Positions 36,247-45,061 are shown, counted from the stretch's first letter. The stretch: DNA of 64,000 nt from Dyella sp. M7H15-1 (GCF_004114615.1 NZ_CP035300.1:1488001-1552000); one strand, 5' to 3'. Notes: generated by a model from the letters alone, not told the origin. Program-made: numbers and translations.

Positions 36247-36985
36247 ATGCATGGCGAAGTTGAAGTATCACTCTGCCAGACGACAATCGATTCCAGAGCT
36301 TGTACAGGTTGTCTTTTAGACCCCGCTCGAACTCCTTCATCGTCTGACCATCTATTCCTGCCGCTTTGCCATGGGTCCGTACCAGCCGATAGGCCGCTAC
36401 CACTTCCCACTTGTCTATTTCAAAGGGTTTCGCCTTTCCACCCAACTCCTCCCGGCTGCCCAGTTGATTCGGCGTTCCGGCATTCTCGACAGGTTCCCTT
36501 CGCTCCATGAGCATTACCTCACTTCATCGCTACTATGGAACCTTCCGACTCCACGATGCGCATCGGTACTTGGCCTCCCTTGTCCGGTTGTACCGTTCCC
36601 TTCGCATCGCATCGTGGTCTCCTGCGTTCCTGTTGAAGTCTGTGCCTCGGTCACGCTGCCTGAATACCGGAGACCAGCAGACCCGCATTCCCGTTAGCTG
36701 TCTGCTTTTGCTCATCAGGCTCGTCCCCAGCCCGACTTTCGATCTCATCTCATGCGTTTCGGTACGTCGCGGGCAGTTCACTCTCGTTCGTCTCCACAGC
36801 ACTCACTTTTCGACCCTGCGCTTTCACCACCACAGCCTCGCGGCTGCAGCAGCCTCAGGGAGTTTGCCGACTGACACGGGAGCCTGTCGGCGAGGGGCCT
36901 TCCCTCATCTTCAACACAGCATGCAACTCTTTTCTTTACTTTTCTCCTTGGTCTTGAGTTGCTTCGCAGCACAAGGGCGGGGCAC
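36247..36985 (-). mobile_element. Group II intron remnant, 5' RNA portion plus start of its ORF
   Basis: Reading the minus strand from about 36985 (GTGCC start, boundary approximate) there is a non-coding stretch of about 470 bp with the character of group II intron domains I-III: many paired segments, GCAACTC with GAGTTGC near the start, GAGATCGAAAGTC and AACGCAGGAGACC blocks. The reverse-transcriptase ORF follows at 36508. The intron breaks off after about 78 codons of that ORF, just beyond the stop of the RND pump gene, so most of the ORF and domains V and VI are missing. It cannot splice or move by itself. Confidence 0.75.
36276..36508 (-). pseudogene. Truncated group II intron reverse transcriptase/maturase (LtrA-like)
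   Basis: Starts at ATG 36506-36508 (MERREPVENAG). The first 78 residues match the usual N-terminus of group II intron-encoded proteins: GSREELGGKAKPFEIDKW, then AAGIDGQTMKEFE and NLYKLWNRLSSG. In intact homologues this is followed by SYFPPPV; here the frame runs into unrelated sequence after SSG and then into the antisense of the RND gene. The RT catalytic YADD, maturase and endonuclease domains are absent. Confidence 0.85.
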
Positions 36986-37050
36986 TGGCATCCTGGCAAG
37001 GTTTCTGGAACTATCGGAACGATAGGCTCACGCCCCAAGGGCTCATCGCC

Positions 37051-37416
37051 ATGCGTTCCACACCACTGCTGCTCGGATGCTTGCTAAGTTTCTGCGCCGT
37101 CACCAATGCAACGGCTGCTGGGACGTTGGCTGCCAATGGTATGAACGCGGGGTCGGGCTACCACTGCACCGATCATTCTGCCGAACCCAGCACCCATCAC
37201 GACAATTCGTCGGTGAGCGGGGATGCCATGAGCATTCTGCGCAGCGGCAAGAGCAGCTCCACCGATTCTTCCAGCAACAACCATGCTTCCAGTTCCAACG
37301 ACAGCGCGGATGATGCGCCGGTCCACATGAGCGGTAGCGATACCTCGTCAGATGGCGGCTCGCCACACAGCTCCGGCCTGGGTTGGCAATCACTGCTGCC
37401 AGGCTCCATCCAGTAA
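37051..37416 (+). CDS. Small secreted Ser-rich hypothetical protein
   Basis: A 121-residue protein that I do not recognise. It has a clear signal peptide (MRSTPLLLGCLLSFCAVTNATAAG). The mature part is low-complexity: long Ser runs, Asn, Asp and His (HSAEPSTHHDNSS, KSSSTDSSSNNHASSS). One conserved-looking pair GYHCTDHS sits near the mature N-terminus. It is convergent with phoQ, 18 bp from its 3' end. A cell-surface or periplasmic role is likely; metal binding through His/Asp is only a guess. Confidence 0.65.
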   Translation: MRSTPLLLGCLLSFCAVTNATAAGTLAANGMNAGSGYHCTDHSAEPSTHHDNSSVSGDAMSILRSGKSSSTDSSSNNHASSSNDSADDAPVHMSGSDTSSDGGSPHSSGLGWQSLLPGSIQ

Positions 37417-37434
37417 GCCACTGCCACAGTCTTT

Positions 37435-38841
37435 TCAGTTTGGCGGCAACACCACGCTGAAGCGCGCGCCACCAAATTCTGCCGAACGATCCACCGTTAA
37501 CTCGCCGCTATATGCGCGCACGATGTCCTGCACGATGGAAAGGCCAATACCATGGCCCTTGACCCGCTCATCACCGCGCACACCGCGCTGCAGAACCTTC
37601 TCGATCTTGTCCGCGTCAATACCCGGGCCATCGTCTTCCACACTGAGCAACAGGCCAGGACGCTGACGCCCCACCTGCGGCAACGGTTTCACCACCAGCA
37701 ACACGTGATGGCCGGCCCACTTGAAGGCGTTCTCCAGCAGATTGCCCATCAGTTCCAGCAGGTCACCTTGCTCGCCGTAAAATGCCGCGCCATCCTCGAT
37801 ATCGAATTCGCATAGTACGTTCTTGGCGGCGTAGACCTTTTCCAAGCTTTGCACCAGATCTTCGGCATGACCGGCAATCGGCACCGCGCTGGCAAAAGTC
37901 TGGCGACCTGTCGTCGCTGCACGGGCAAGCTGGTAGGCCACCAGCTCATCCATCCTGCGTACTTGATCAAGCACCGGCAAGCGCGCCGCCACCGAAATGT
38001 CGCCGGATGATTCGAGCTGCGAGCGAATCACCGCCAAGGGCGTTTTCAGGCTATGCGCCAGATCAGCCAGCGTATTGCGATAACGCGTGCGCTGTTCGCG
38101 TTCGCTGTCGATAAAGGCGTTGATGCGTTCGGTAAGGCCAGTCAACTCGATCGGATACTGGCTGTCCAGGTGATCCGTATCGCCATGCTCGACGCGACTC
38201 ATGTCGCTGGTCACCTTGCGCAACGGCGATAGGCTCCAGTACAGCAGCATCAATTGCAGCACGATCAACATCACGCCGAGCGTAGCCAGCCAGCCCACCA
38301 GGCTGCGCCGATACACAGCGATATTACCTTCCAGCTCGTCCTCCGTTTGCGCCACCGTAAAGGTAAGGCGCACAGGGTCGTGGTCCGTAACCTCCATGGC
38401 AACACCGAAGCTGTAGTAGTAAAGCCGCCCCAGCTCGGTATCCACCGGCCCGACGAATTGCGACACACCCGGTTCAAGCTGGTGCAGAAAGCTGAAATCG
38501 CGTCCCAATGCGGACGAGGATTCCCAGTGGAAATTGCCCCCCAACACCACGGCATACAAACCCGAACCCGGACGAGAAAACATGGGGTCCGGCGGTGCGT
38601 CCGGCATGATCGGCTTACCATCCCGGCGCACATCGGTGCCGGTGATGTAGGAAATCACGCTGTCGTGCAGGCGATCCTGCAACTTGTTGAGTTCGCTGGT
38701 CGCGTAGGTGCGCGACAGCGTCCAGCCGATGGCGCCCAGGAATGCAGCAAGCACCAAGCCGGTCGTAAGCGCTGCGCGCGCCGCCAGTGAGAACGGGCGG
38801 CGTTCTGCTGCATCATTCGTCTTCGCTGCGTGGGATGGCAA
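37435..38841 (-). CDS. phoQ: Sensor histidine kinase PhoQ
   Basis: A 468-residue inner-membrane sensor kinase of the PhoPQ system. TM1 (about residues 22-42) and TM2 (about 178-200) flank a periplasmic sensor domain. HAMP, the H-box LAHSLKTPLAVI (about residue 262), N-box MGNLLENAFKWAG, and G-boxes DDGPGID and GHGIGLSIV complete the transmitter. Family members sense low Mg2+, cationic peptides or acidity. The start lies 29 bp inside the end of phoP, so the two are coupled. The PxxP-like SLSPLRK after TM2 is typical of this group. Confidence 0.92.
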   Translation of the reverse strand: MPSHAAKTNDAAERRPFSLAARAALTTGLVLAAFLGAIGWTLSRTYATSELNKLQDRLHDSVISYITGTDVRRDGKPIMPDAPPDPMFSRPGSGLYAVVLGGNFHWESSSALGRDFSFLHQLEPGVSQFVGPVDTELGRLYYYSFGVAMEVTDHDPVRLTFTVAQTEDELEGNIAVYRRSLVGWLATLGVMLIVLQLMLLYWSLSPLRKVTSDMSRVEHGDTDHLDSQYPIELTGLTERINAFIDSEREQRTRYRNTLADLAHSLKTPLAVIRSQLESSGDISVAARLPVLDQVRRMDELVAYQLARAATTGRQTFASAVPIAGHAEDLVQSLEKVYAAKNVLCEFDIEDGAAFYGEQGDLLELMGNLLENAFKWAGHHVLLVVKPLPQVGRQRPGLLLSVEDDGPGIDADKIEKVLQRGVRGDERVKGHGIGLSIVQDIVRAYSGELTVDRSAEFGGARFSVVLPPN

Positions 38842-39499
38842 AGCGATACCCGCGTCCGCGTACCGTTTCGATCGGTTTCATCGTTCCTTCTGCGTCCAGC
38901 TTCCTGCGCAAACGACCGATGAAAACCTCGAGCACGTTTGAATCGCGATCGAAATCCTGTTGATAGATATGTTCGGTCAGATCCGCCTTCGAGACCAGCT
39001 CGCCGGCGTGCAGCATCAGATATTCGAGCACTTTGTACTCGTAACTGGTGAGGTCCACCGGCTTGCCTTCCACCGTCACGGTCTGCGCCGTGGTGTCGAG
39101 CTTGATTGGACCGCAGGCCAGTACCGGCTTGGACCAGCCGCTCGCGCGGCGCACCAGGGCATTGATGCGAGCCAGCAGCTCCTCGACGTGGAACGGCTTG
39201 ACCAGGTAATCGTCGGCGCCGTGCTTGAGACATTCGACCTTGTCCTGCCAACTGCCACGCGCGGTAAGGATAAGGATGGGGTAACGTTGACCGGCTTCAC
39301 GCAGGGCCTTGACCAGGTCCATGCCCGACATCTTGGGCAGGCCAAGGTCGATGATGGCTAGATCGAATGGTACTTCGCGACCCATGTAGATGCCCTCTTC
39401 GCCATCCTGGGCGGTATCCACAGCAAACCCGTCGCGTTTGAGGCGGGCTGCCAACGTCTCGCGCAGCGGCGCTTCGTCTTCGACTAGGAGGATGCGCAT
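38813..39499 (-). CDS. phoP: Response regulator PhoP (OmpR family)
   Basis: A 228-residue DNA-binding response regulator. The receiver domain shows the acidic pair (VEDEA), phospho-acceptor Asp51 in AIIDLGLPKMSG, and Lys in YLVKPF (about 104). The winged-helix output domain ends with VRGRGYRFAIPR. It partners PhoQ encoded directly downstream. Its start codon shares a base with the stop of the PepSY gene (TAATG). In Xanthomonadales PhoPQ controls envelope and virulence functions; the targets here are not visible. Confidence 0.95.
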   Translation of the reverse strand: MRILLVEDEAPLRETLAARLKRDGFAVDTAQDGEEGIYMGREVPFDLAIIDLGLPKMSGMDLVKALREAGQRYPILILTARGSWQDKVECLKHGADDYLVKPFHVEELLARINALVRRASGWSKPVLACGPIKLDTTAQTVTVEGKPVDLTSYEYKVLEYLMLHAGELVSKADLTEHIYQQDFDRDSNVLEVFIGRLRRKLDAEGTMKPIETVRGRGYRFAIPRSEDE

Positions 39500-39819
39500 T
39501 AGTGTTTCTCCTTCTTGCTTCCGCCATTGGGGAATTTCTTGATGGATTGTGCCGCAGGCAGCGTGCGAGTGGCATCTGACGGCACGATAATGGTACGCAC
39601 ATGCCCTTCGGGCGTGAGCACCTTGATCCGGTACTCTACCTTGCGCGCCAACTGTCGTGCCTCGGCTGACAGCACTTTGCCGCCCACTTGCTGTTGAACG
39701 CGTACGACGGCCTGATCAAGACTCAGGCCGCCTTGTGGCGACGACTGGGCAACGATCGTGCCGGCTACCAGCAGCCCCATCGCTGCTATCGCCCATGTTA
39801 AACCGTGATTTAAACCCAT
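39499..39819 (-). CDS. PepSY-domain periplasmic/membrane protein
   Basis: A 106-residue protein starting at the ATG 39817-39819 (MGLNHGLTW). A longer frame to 39999 adds an Arg/Trp-rich leader and overlaps the dusA end, so it was not used. An N-terminal hydrophobic segment (WAIAAMGLLVAGTIVAQ) acts as signal or anchor. The rest is one PepSY repeat (LSLDQAVVRVQQQVGGKVLSA... YRIKVLTPEGHVRTIIV), ending in a Lys-rich tail. It is the first gene before phoP-phoQ and may modulate the sensor in the periplasm; that role is inferred from position. Confidence 0.85.
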   Translation of the reverse strand: MGLNHGLTWAIAAMGLLVAGTIVAQSSPQGGLSLDQAVVRVQQQVGGKVLSAEARQLARKVEYRIKVLTPEGHVRTIIVPSDATRTLPAAQSIKKFPNGGSKKEKH

Positions 39820-39869
39820 AGTCCCGTGAATTGAGGGGCTGGGAAGATTCCCGGCCGATGCGCCATACT

Positions 39870-39886
39870 GCTCAACCGGGGCTGAA
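39870..39886 (-). promoter_or_regulatory. Candidate PhoP-type direct repeat upstream of PepSY-phoPQ
   Basis: On the minus strand TTCAGC, five bases (CCCGG), then TTGAGC form two near-identical hexamers with an 11-bp period, about 50-67 bp before the PepSY start. PhoP boxes in other bacteria are hexamer direct repeats with 5-bp spacers. Autoregulation is common for phoPQ, but the Xanthomonadales consensus was not checked here. Confidence 0.3.
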
Positions 39887-39961
39887 TAATGACCGGACGA
39901 GCGTAAAGCACCCTCACCGCTGACCCATCCGTCCAACGTCTGGCGAAGACGGCCCGTAACC

Positions 39962-40942
39962 TCAGGCCACCACCCGCACCGAGGCGATCGCCTGCTCAAT
40001 CAATGACCACCCGGCACCAGGCTGGTGAGCCCCCTCGCTCAAGATGCGCCGGAACCCACGCGCCCCTGGCTCACCTTGGTACAGGCCGAGCAGATGTCGG
40101 GTGATATGTTTCAGCAAGGTACCACGCGCCAGCTCGGCCTCAATATATGGACGCATATGCTGCAAAACACTATCGCGCGAGGGCCGTGGCAGTCCATGCA
40201 ACGCCTCTTCGACCCGCACCAGCACATAGGGATCATGGTAAGCCGCCCGTCCCAGCATCACCCCGTCAACATGGCCAAGATGCTCCTGCACCGCCTCCAC
40301 CGTGGTGATGCCGCCGTTGATGATCACCCGCAACTGCGGAAACTCCCGCTTGAGGCGATACACACGCTCGTAGTCCAGCGGCGGAATCTCGCGATTTTCC
40401 TTCGGCGACAAACCCTGCAGCCAGGCCTTGCGCGCATGCACCGCCAGAATCTCCACGCCGGCAGCAAGCATGGTTTCGGTGAAATGTTGCAAGTCCGCGT
40501 ACGCGTCCTGATCATCCACTCCGATACGGCACTTCACCGTTACCGGCACCGACACCGCATCGCGCATCGCCTTCACACAATCCCCCACAAGCACAGGTTC
40601 ACGCATCAGGCAAGCGCCAAAGCGGCCAGATTGCACGCGATCAGACGGACAGCCCACATTGAGATTGATCTCGTCGTAACCCGCCTGCGCACCGAAACGC
40701 GCCGCCTCGACCAATTCCTGCGGATCGCTACCGCCCAACTGCAAGGCAACCGGGTGCTCCTGTTGGCTATGCTCCAGCAAACGCAACTGCTTGCCGCGTA
40801 CCAACGCGGCGCTGGTCACCATCTCCGTGTAAAGTCGAGCATGAGGCGACAGCAACCGATGGAAGTAGCGACAGTGGCGGTCGGTCCAGTCCATCATCGG
40901 TGCGACCGATAGCTGGAAGTCGTTGGGGTTGAGACTTTGCAT
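39962..40942 (-). CDS. dusA: tRNA-dihydrouridine synthase A
   Basis: A 326-residue FMN- and NADPH-dependent enzyme that reduces uridines 20/20a in the tRNA D-loop. The N-terminal SVAPMMDWTDRHCRYFHR, the catalytic Cys98 in NLNVGCPSDRVQSGRFGACLM-type block (residues 93-113), and HARKAWLQGLSPKENR mark the DusA subfamily. FMN-phosphate residues lie in VIINGGITT and MLGRAAYHDPY. It is upstream of the PepSY-phoPQ genes with a 142-bp gap and is likely its own unit. Confidence 0.95.
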   Translation of the reverse strand: MQSLNPNDFQLSVAPMMDWTDRHCRYFHRLLSPHARLYTEMVTSAALVRGKQLRLLEHSQQEHPVALQLGGSDPQELVEAARFGAQAGYDEINLNVGCPSDRVQSGRFGACLMREPVLVGDCVKAMRDAVSVPVTVKCRIGVDDQDAYADLQHFTETMLAAGVEILAVHARKAWLQGLSPKENREIPPLDYERVYRLKREFPQLRVIINGGITTVEAVQEHLGHVDGVMLGRAAYHDPYVLVRVEEALHGLPRPSRDSVLQHMRPYIEAELARGTLLKHITRHLLGLYQGEPGARGFRRILSEGAHQPGAGWSLIEQAIASVRVVA

Positions 40943-41092
40943 GGCGCCATTTTAACCGGCACGTATTTTCGCAGCACGCGCTGTTTAGCCATTACGTTTG
41001 CTTTGGGTCGGAGGCTTACATCCATGTGCTCTCCTCGCATGCGCCAACGGCCCTGTAGTCTGCGAACAGACAGGGCTGGTGACGACGGCGAT

Positions 41093-41113
41093 ACTTATTC
41101 AGCGTTGCCTTAA
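41093..41113. repeat. Dispersed 21-bp repeat at the 3' end of the APH-like gene
   Basis: ACTTATTCAGCGTTGCCTTAA shares its first 17 bases with the right half of the hairpin at 6911-6927 and its core TTCAGCGTTGCCTTAA with 53051-53066. The TTA within it (41110-41112) supplies the stop codon of the kinase gene on the minus strand. Possibly an orphan insertion-sequence end. Confidence 0.6.
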
Positions 41114-41943
41114 CTACTTGACTTGCGCCCCGTTTCAATCTCGCGCAACTCTTTAGCCGCCAACTCCGCCACTGAAAGTGCTGTCTCTGGTTTATTTCCG
41201 TCACCGAGCGTCCATGCCGCCGATAATCCCGCATAAGCTAGTACCCATTGCAACAGGCGTACGCGTGGCAACGCTGCTGCTTGAGCTACAACATCCAACT
41301 GCCTGAGAAAGCGGCCAGGTTTCGTCGCCATTTCATGATCTGAATTACAAAAAAGGTTTGCATAATCGAAACCACGCTCACCCATCAGACCCTTGGGATC
41401 AATCGCAAGCCACCCTCGCGGACCAAAATCCAGAATGTTTCCATGATGAATATCACCGTGAAGAACAACCGCTTCTTGCGATGTTGCCAAAAGATAGCGT
41501 GCAGTGTCGGCAGCCAGTGATAAAACTCCGCCATACCGCACGGCCGCTGGGTCCAGCTCACGAAACCAGTGATCCAGTGAAACAACACTGCACCATGAAG
41601 CTCCATGCTGATGTGCGTGGAGTTTCTCCACCACGCCGCAGATAATGCGACTAGCCGTGTCATCTGCTCCACTTCTAGCAAGATCAGCAAGCGACGCGAT
41701 ACCTTCAGCCCGCTCCATTAGAAGCGCATCCTCACCGTGAGCCAGCACTCGCGCAGCCCCATGACCAGCCCATGCAACCATAACCAGGGCGCCGGCACGT
41801 TCTTCCACAGATTCCGTCACCTTCAACATGGCAGCCTGCCCTTTCCACCGAACCGGCAAAAGCTTGCTACTGTGGGTAAAGATGGGGGCTCCATCGGGTG
41901 TTAGCCTCCAACGGGCGAGGTAAATACCAAAATAGTCGGTCAT
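41110..41943 (-). CDS. APH(6)-like aminoglycoside/hydroxyurea phosphotransferase
   Basis: A 277-residue kinase of the streptomycin 6-phosphotransferase/hydroxyurea antibiotic resistance kinase family (StrB size is 278). The start chosen is ATG 41941-41943 (MTDYFGIYLARW). The ATP-binding Lys is probably in AMLKVTES (Lys41), the catalytic loop is LHGDIHHGN with Asp164, and the metal-binding motif is AIDPKG with Asp182, followed by LAYAGLSAAWTLGDG as in StrB. Chromosomal homologues of this size are common and may have housekeeping roles, so resistance should not be assumed. The last codon overlaps a dispersed repeat. Confidence 0.8.
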   Translation of the reverse strand: MTDYFGIYLARWRLTPDGAPIFTHSSKLLPVRWKGQAAMLKVTESVEERAGALVMVAWAGHGAARVLAHGEDALLMERAEGIASLADLARSGADDTASRIICGVVEKLHAHQHGASWCSVVSLDHWFRELDPAAVRYGGVLSLAADTARYLLATSQEAVVLHGDIHHGNILDFGPRGWLAIDPKGLMGERGFDYANLFCNSDHEMATKPGRFLRQLDVVAQAAALPRVRLLQWVLAYAGLSAAWTLGDGNKPETALSVAELAAKELREIETGRKSSS

Positions 41944-42221
41944 ATGAACATGGGTGCTGAGTCTGGCGGCGGTGGCGTACAACATCCTGCGCCTGATGGG
42001 CCAGCAAGCGCTGCTTGGCAAGGATGCGCCGCTGACTGCCAGTCACTATGGGTTTAGTTTCGCGAATAAAGCGAATATTTACAGTCACTTGGATGTTGAT
42101 GTTTCGTACCGCAACCATGTTGTGCGCGTGATTTGTCCATAATGTGTCGCACTTCGCTCAGCTTCCCGTCGCTATTGTTGCAGTAGCGTTCCCTCGTACG
42201 ATCTTGCCAACGGGGAACGTC

Positions 42222-43406
42222 ATGAAAAAGCATGCTTTTACGCGCAAGGCCCTCACCCGCGGTTGCGCTTTGGCATTGAGCGCAGCTACTGCACTTTCCG
42301 GCGCCACCTTCACACTTGTTTCCACGCCCGCGCATGCAGGTGTTGGCATTGGCATAGGTATTTCGATCAATGTGGCGCCGCCACCACTGCCGATCTACGA
42401 GCAGCCACCCATGCCAGCGGTGGGCTACATCTGGACGCCTGGCTACTGGGCGTGGGCTGATGATGGTTATTACTGGGTACCGGGCACCTGGGTGTTGGCG
42501 CCATTCGTTGGCGCACTCTGGACCCCAGGCTACTGGGGTTGGAGCGACGGCGTCTATGTGTTCCATGAAGGTTATTGGGGAACCCGCGTCGGCTTCTATG
42601 GCGGTATCAACTACGGCTACGGTTACACCGGTGAAGGTTATGCAGGCGGTCACTGGGGACCTGGCGGGTTCTACTACAACCAGTCCGTGAACCAATTTGG
42701 CGGCGTGCACGTCACTAACGTATACCACCAGACTGTGGTCAACCATGTCACCATCAACCACATCAGCTACAACGGCGGTAACGGTGGCGTCGCCGCACAA
42801 CCGACACCCGAGCAGGCAACGTATGCACGCGAGCGGCACACGCCGCCTGTCGCTGCCCAGCAGCAGCACGTCGCCATGGCCGCGCAGAATCAGGCGCTGC
42901 GCGCGTCGGTCAATCACGGTAACCCGACCATTGCGGCTACCTCGCGACCAGGTTCTTTTACCGGCCCTGGTGTCGTACATTCACGCGGCCCGGGTGGACC
43001 TATGCCAGCCGCAGCAGAACAGCCGCATCCGGCGACTCCGGCAAACCATCCAGCCGGCAACGGCGCGTTGCGCTCCTCGGGTTTCGCACCGCATCCGAAT
43101 CCGACGCCGGCACCCGCAAGCCATCCGCTCAATGAGCCAGCACCCGCAGAGCGACCGGGGCACTACGCTCCACAGCCGGAAGCGCGGCCGGCGCCGCATC
43201 CTCAGCCACAACCACGCCCAGAAGTTGCGCCAACGCCGCATATGACATCGCCTGCCGAACAACCCTTCCATGGCGCACCGCCGATGGTGCATCCTGCTGC
43301 TCCGCCGCCTCGCGTCGAACCGTCCCATGCAGCACCACCGCGGCCAACAGAAAAATCGCCGCCGCCCAGACGGGATGAGCACAAAGATAACCACCCACCT
43401 GGATGA
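42222..43406 (+). CDS. Secreted YXWGXW-repeat protein with Pro/His-rich tail
   Basis: A 394-residue exported protein starting at ATG 42222 (MKKHAFTRKALTRG) after a GGGGA site. The signal peptide ends near TPAHAG. Residues about 60-150 contain tandem YXWGXW-type units (YIWTPGYWAWADDGYYWVPGTW, LWTPGYWGWSDG), a repeat typical of BcpO-related secreted proteins. A Gly/Tyr/Asn/His-rich middle part follows. The last 150 residues are dominated by Pro, Ala and His (PHPQPQPRPEVAPTPHM). Function is unknown; surface or wall association is likely. It appears to be a single gene. Confidence 0.8.
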   Translation: MKKHAFTRKALTRGCALALSAATALSGATFTLVSTPAHAGVGIGIGISINVAPPPLPIYEQPPMPAVGYIWTPGYWAWADDGYYWVPGTWVLAPFVGALWTPGYWGWSDGVYVFHEGYWGTRVGFYGGINYGYGYTGEGYAGGHWGPGGFYYNQSVNQFGGVHVTNVYHQTVVNHVTINHISYNGGNGGVAAQPTPEQATYARERHTPPVAAQQQHVAMAAQNQALRASVNHGNPTIAATSRPGSFTGPGVVHSRGPGGPMPAAAEQPHPATPANHPAGNGALRSSGFAPHPNPTPAPASHPLNEPAPAERPGHYAPQPEARPAPHPQPQPRPEVAPTPHMTSPAEQPFHGAPPMVHPAAPPPRVEPSHAAPPRPTEKSPPPRRDEHKDNHPPG

Positions 43407-43478
43407 TGCCGCGTGATGTCGCTGTGATTGCGCGACATCACGCCCCTCAACTAACTTGCATGGAAGGAATCCTGGATC

Positions 43479-44555
43479 ATGGCGACTCACTCCCCGTCTC
43501 CCTTGCTCAATCTGCTCAGCATCCAGCTCCCCATCATCCAGGCCCCCATGGCAGGCGTGTCGTCGCCGGAAATGGCGGCAGCCGTCAGTAACAGCGGAGG
43601 ACTGGGTTCGCTAGGCGTCGGCGCCATGAACGCAACCAAGGCACGGGAAGCCATTCGTCAGTTCCGGATGCTGAGCAGCGGATCGCTCAACGTGAATGTG
43701 TTTGTCCATCGCCCAGCACAGATCAACCGGCAGAAAGAAGCCGAATGGCTGCAGCGGTTGAGTCCCGAATTCGAGCGCATAGGCAGCAAACCTCCGCAAA
43801 ACCTGGACGAAATCTACACGTCCTTTCTGGCTGACGATGACATGCTTGCCATGCTGGCGGAGGAAAGGCCGAAGGTGGTGAGTTTCCATTTCGGGTTGCC
43901 GCGCGCGGATCAGATCGAAACACTGCACAAGGCTGGCATCGTGTTGCTGGCGAGCGCCACGAATGTGCAGGAAGCGAAGGCGATCGAGACTGCAGGCATC
44001 GATGTCGTCGTGGCCCAAGGATATGAGGCCGGCGGTCACCGCGGCATATTCGATCCGGATGCTCAAGACAGTCGCCTTGGAACATTTGCCCTGACGCACC
44101 TGCTGACATTCGCCGTCGATCTGCCCATCATCGCCACGGGCGGCATCATGGATGGTGCCGGCATTGCCGCGGCACTCACCTTGGGTGCAAGCGCTGCGCA
44201 AATGGGTACTGCATTCGTCGCCACCAACGAATCCCTGGCGGACACCGGTTATCGCCAGGCGCTTTTCAGTGACGCCGCACATCACACCGTGATGACGCGC
44301 GTCATTTCGGGACGCCCCGCCCGCAGCCTTGCCAATGCCTTCACTCATTGGGGTACGCGCGTGCCCGATGATGCGATTCCCGACTATCCAATGACTTACG
44401 ATGCGGGCAAGTCGCTCAATGCAGCAGGCAAGGCGGTGGGGCAATCGGGTTATGACGCGCAATGGGCGGGTCAAGCGGCTCCACTGATACGAGCGTTGTC
44501 TACGCAGGCGTTGATGCAGGTGTTGAAAAGCGAGCTGACGCAGGCCCTGGCCTGA
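43479..44555 (+). CDS. Nitronate monooxygenase (NMO/2-nitropropane dioxygenase family)
   Basis: A 358-residue FMN-dependent oxidase of the class that detoxifies alkyl nitronates such as propionate 3-nitronate. Motifs are QAPMAGVSSPEMAAAVSNSGGLGSLG-type N-terminus, the flavin-binding AQGYEAGGHRG with the catalytic His, IIATGGIMDG, and GASAAQMGTAFVATNES. The C-terminus carries a substrate loop characteristic of class I enzymes. It is the only gene of its likely unit; the neighbouring genes give no hint of substrate. Confidence 0.9.
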   Translation: MATHSPSPLLNLLSIQLPIIQAPMAGVSSPEMAAAVSNSGGLGSLGVGAMNATKAREAIRQFRMLSSGSLNVNVFVHRPAQINRQKEAEWLQRLSPEFERIGSKPPQNLDEIYTSFLADDDMLAMLAEERPKVVSFHFGLPRADQIETLHKAGIVLLASATNVQEAKAIETAGIDVVVAQGYEAGGHRGIFDPDAQDSRLGTFALTHLLTFAVDLPIIATGGIMDGAGIAAALTLGASAAQMGTAFVATNESLADTGYRQALFSDAAHHTVMTRVISGRPARSLANAFTHWGTRVPDDAIPDYPMTYDAGKSLNAAGKAVGQSGYDAQWAGQAAPLIRALSTQALMQVLKSELTQALA

Positions 44556-44689
44556 AGTTGTTGGCTGATTTGATCAAGGCATTGCCGTATAAAAGCAAGA
44601 TTTTTCGCCCGCGTAGCGCTTCGCCACACGGGTGTACAGGCGGTATGATGCTAGGTTGATCGCAGCGCGCATGTGCCCTGGAGATTTCA

Positions 44690-45061
44690 GTGCTTCGGCG
44701 AAAGGCTTCTCACCACTATGTTGCCTGGCTGGCGATGCTGGCCATGGCATTTATTGTGGTGATGCCAGCCATTTCGCGGGTGATGCCCATGACCGGCGCT
44801 ATGCCAGGCATGGATGTGGCTTGTCCGCACCCTGTCGCCGGAACCCAACATCCGAGTACACCCGATACACCCGTCGACCCCACAGCGAAATGCGGGTATT
44901 GCGTGCTGCTTCATCACAACCCGGGGCTCGCTTCCAGCGTGATGCCGCATGCACTCGCGGCAGTGGTGGGTCAAACCACTCCGACGTTTGCCCGGCCGGG
45001 CCAAGCACCTTTATCGCCCCTGCTCAGCGCCCGTCCTCGCGGGCCTCCATCGATGGCCTGA
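44690..45061 (+). CDS. DUF2946 family protein
   Basis: A 123-residue protein from GTG 44690 with GGAG 6 bp upstream. The N-terminus has one hydrophobic signal/anchor (WLAMLAMAFIVVMPAIS). The exported part contains MDVACPHPV and CGYCVLLHHNP, two Cys/His clusters, and the ending ARPRGPPSMA is typical of DUF2946 proteins, many of which are found next to copper-handling or TonB-dependent genes. A metal-related role is inference. A beta-barrel gene and a TlpA-like gene follow on the same strand. Confidence 0.75.
   Translation: MLRRKASHHYVAWLAMLAMAFIVVMPAISRVMPMTGAMPGMDVACPHPVAGTQHPSTPDTPVDPTAKCGYCVLLHHNPGLASSVMPHALAAVVGQTTPTFARPGQAPLSPLLSARPRGPPSMA

Noticed and set aside
36507-37025. Plus-strand frame of 172 codons upstream of the Ser-rich protein
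   Set aside because: It lies opposite the group II intron RNA portion and reads as non-coding Ser/Leu/Arg-rich sequence.
42054-42980. A 308-codon minus-strand frame opposite the YXWGXW gene
   Set aside because: The opposite strand has a signal peptide and known repeats; this frame has neither.
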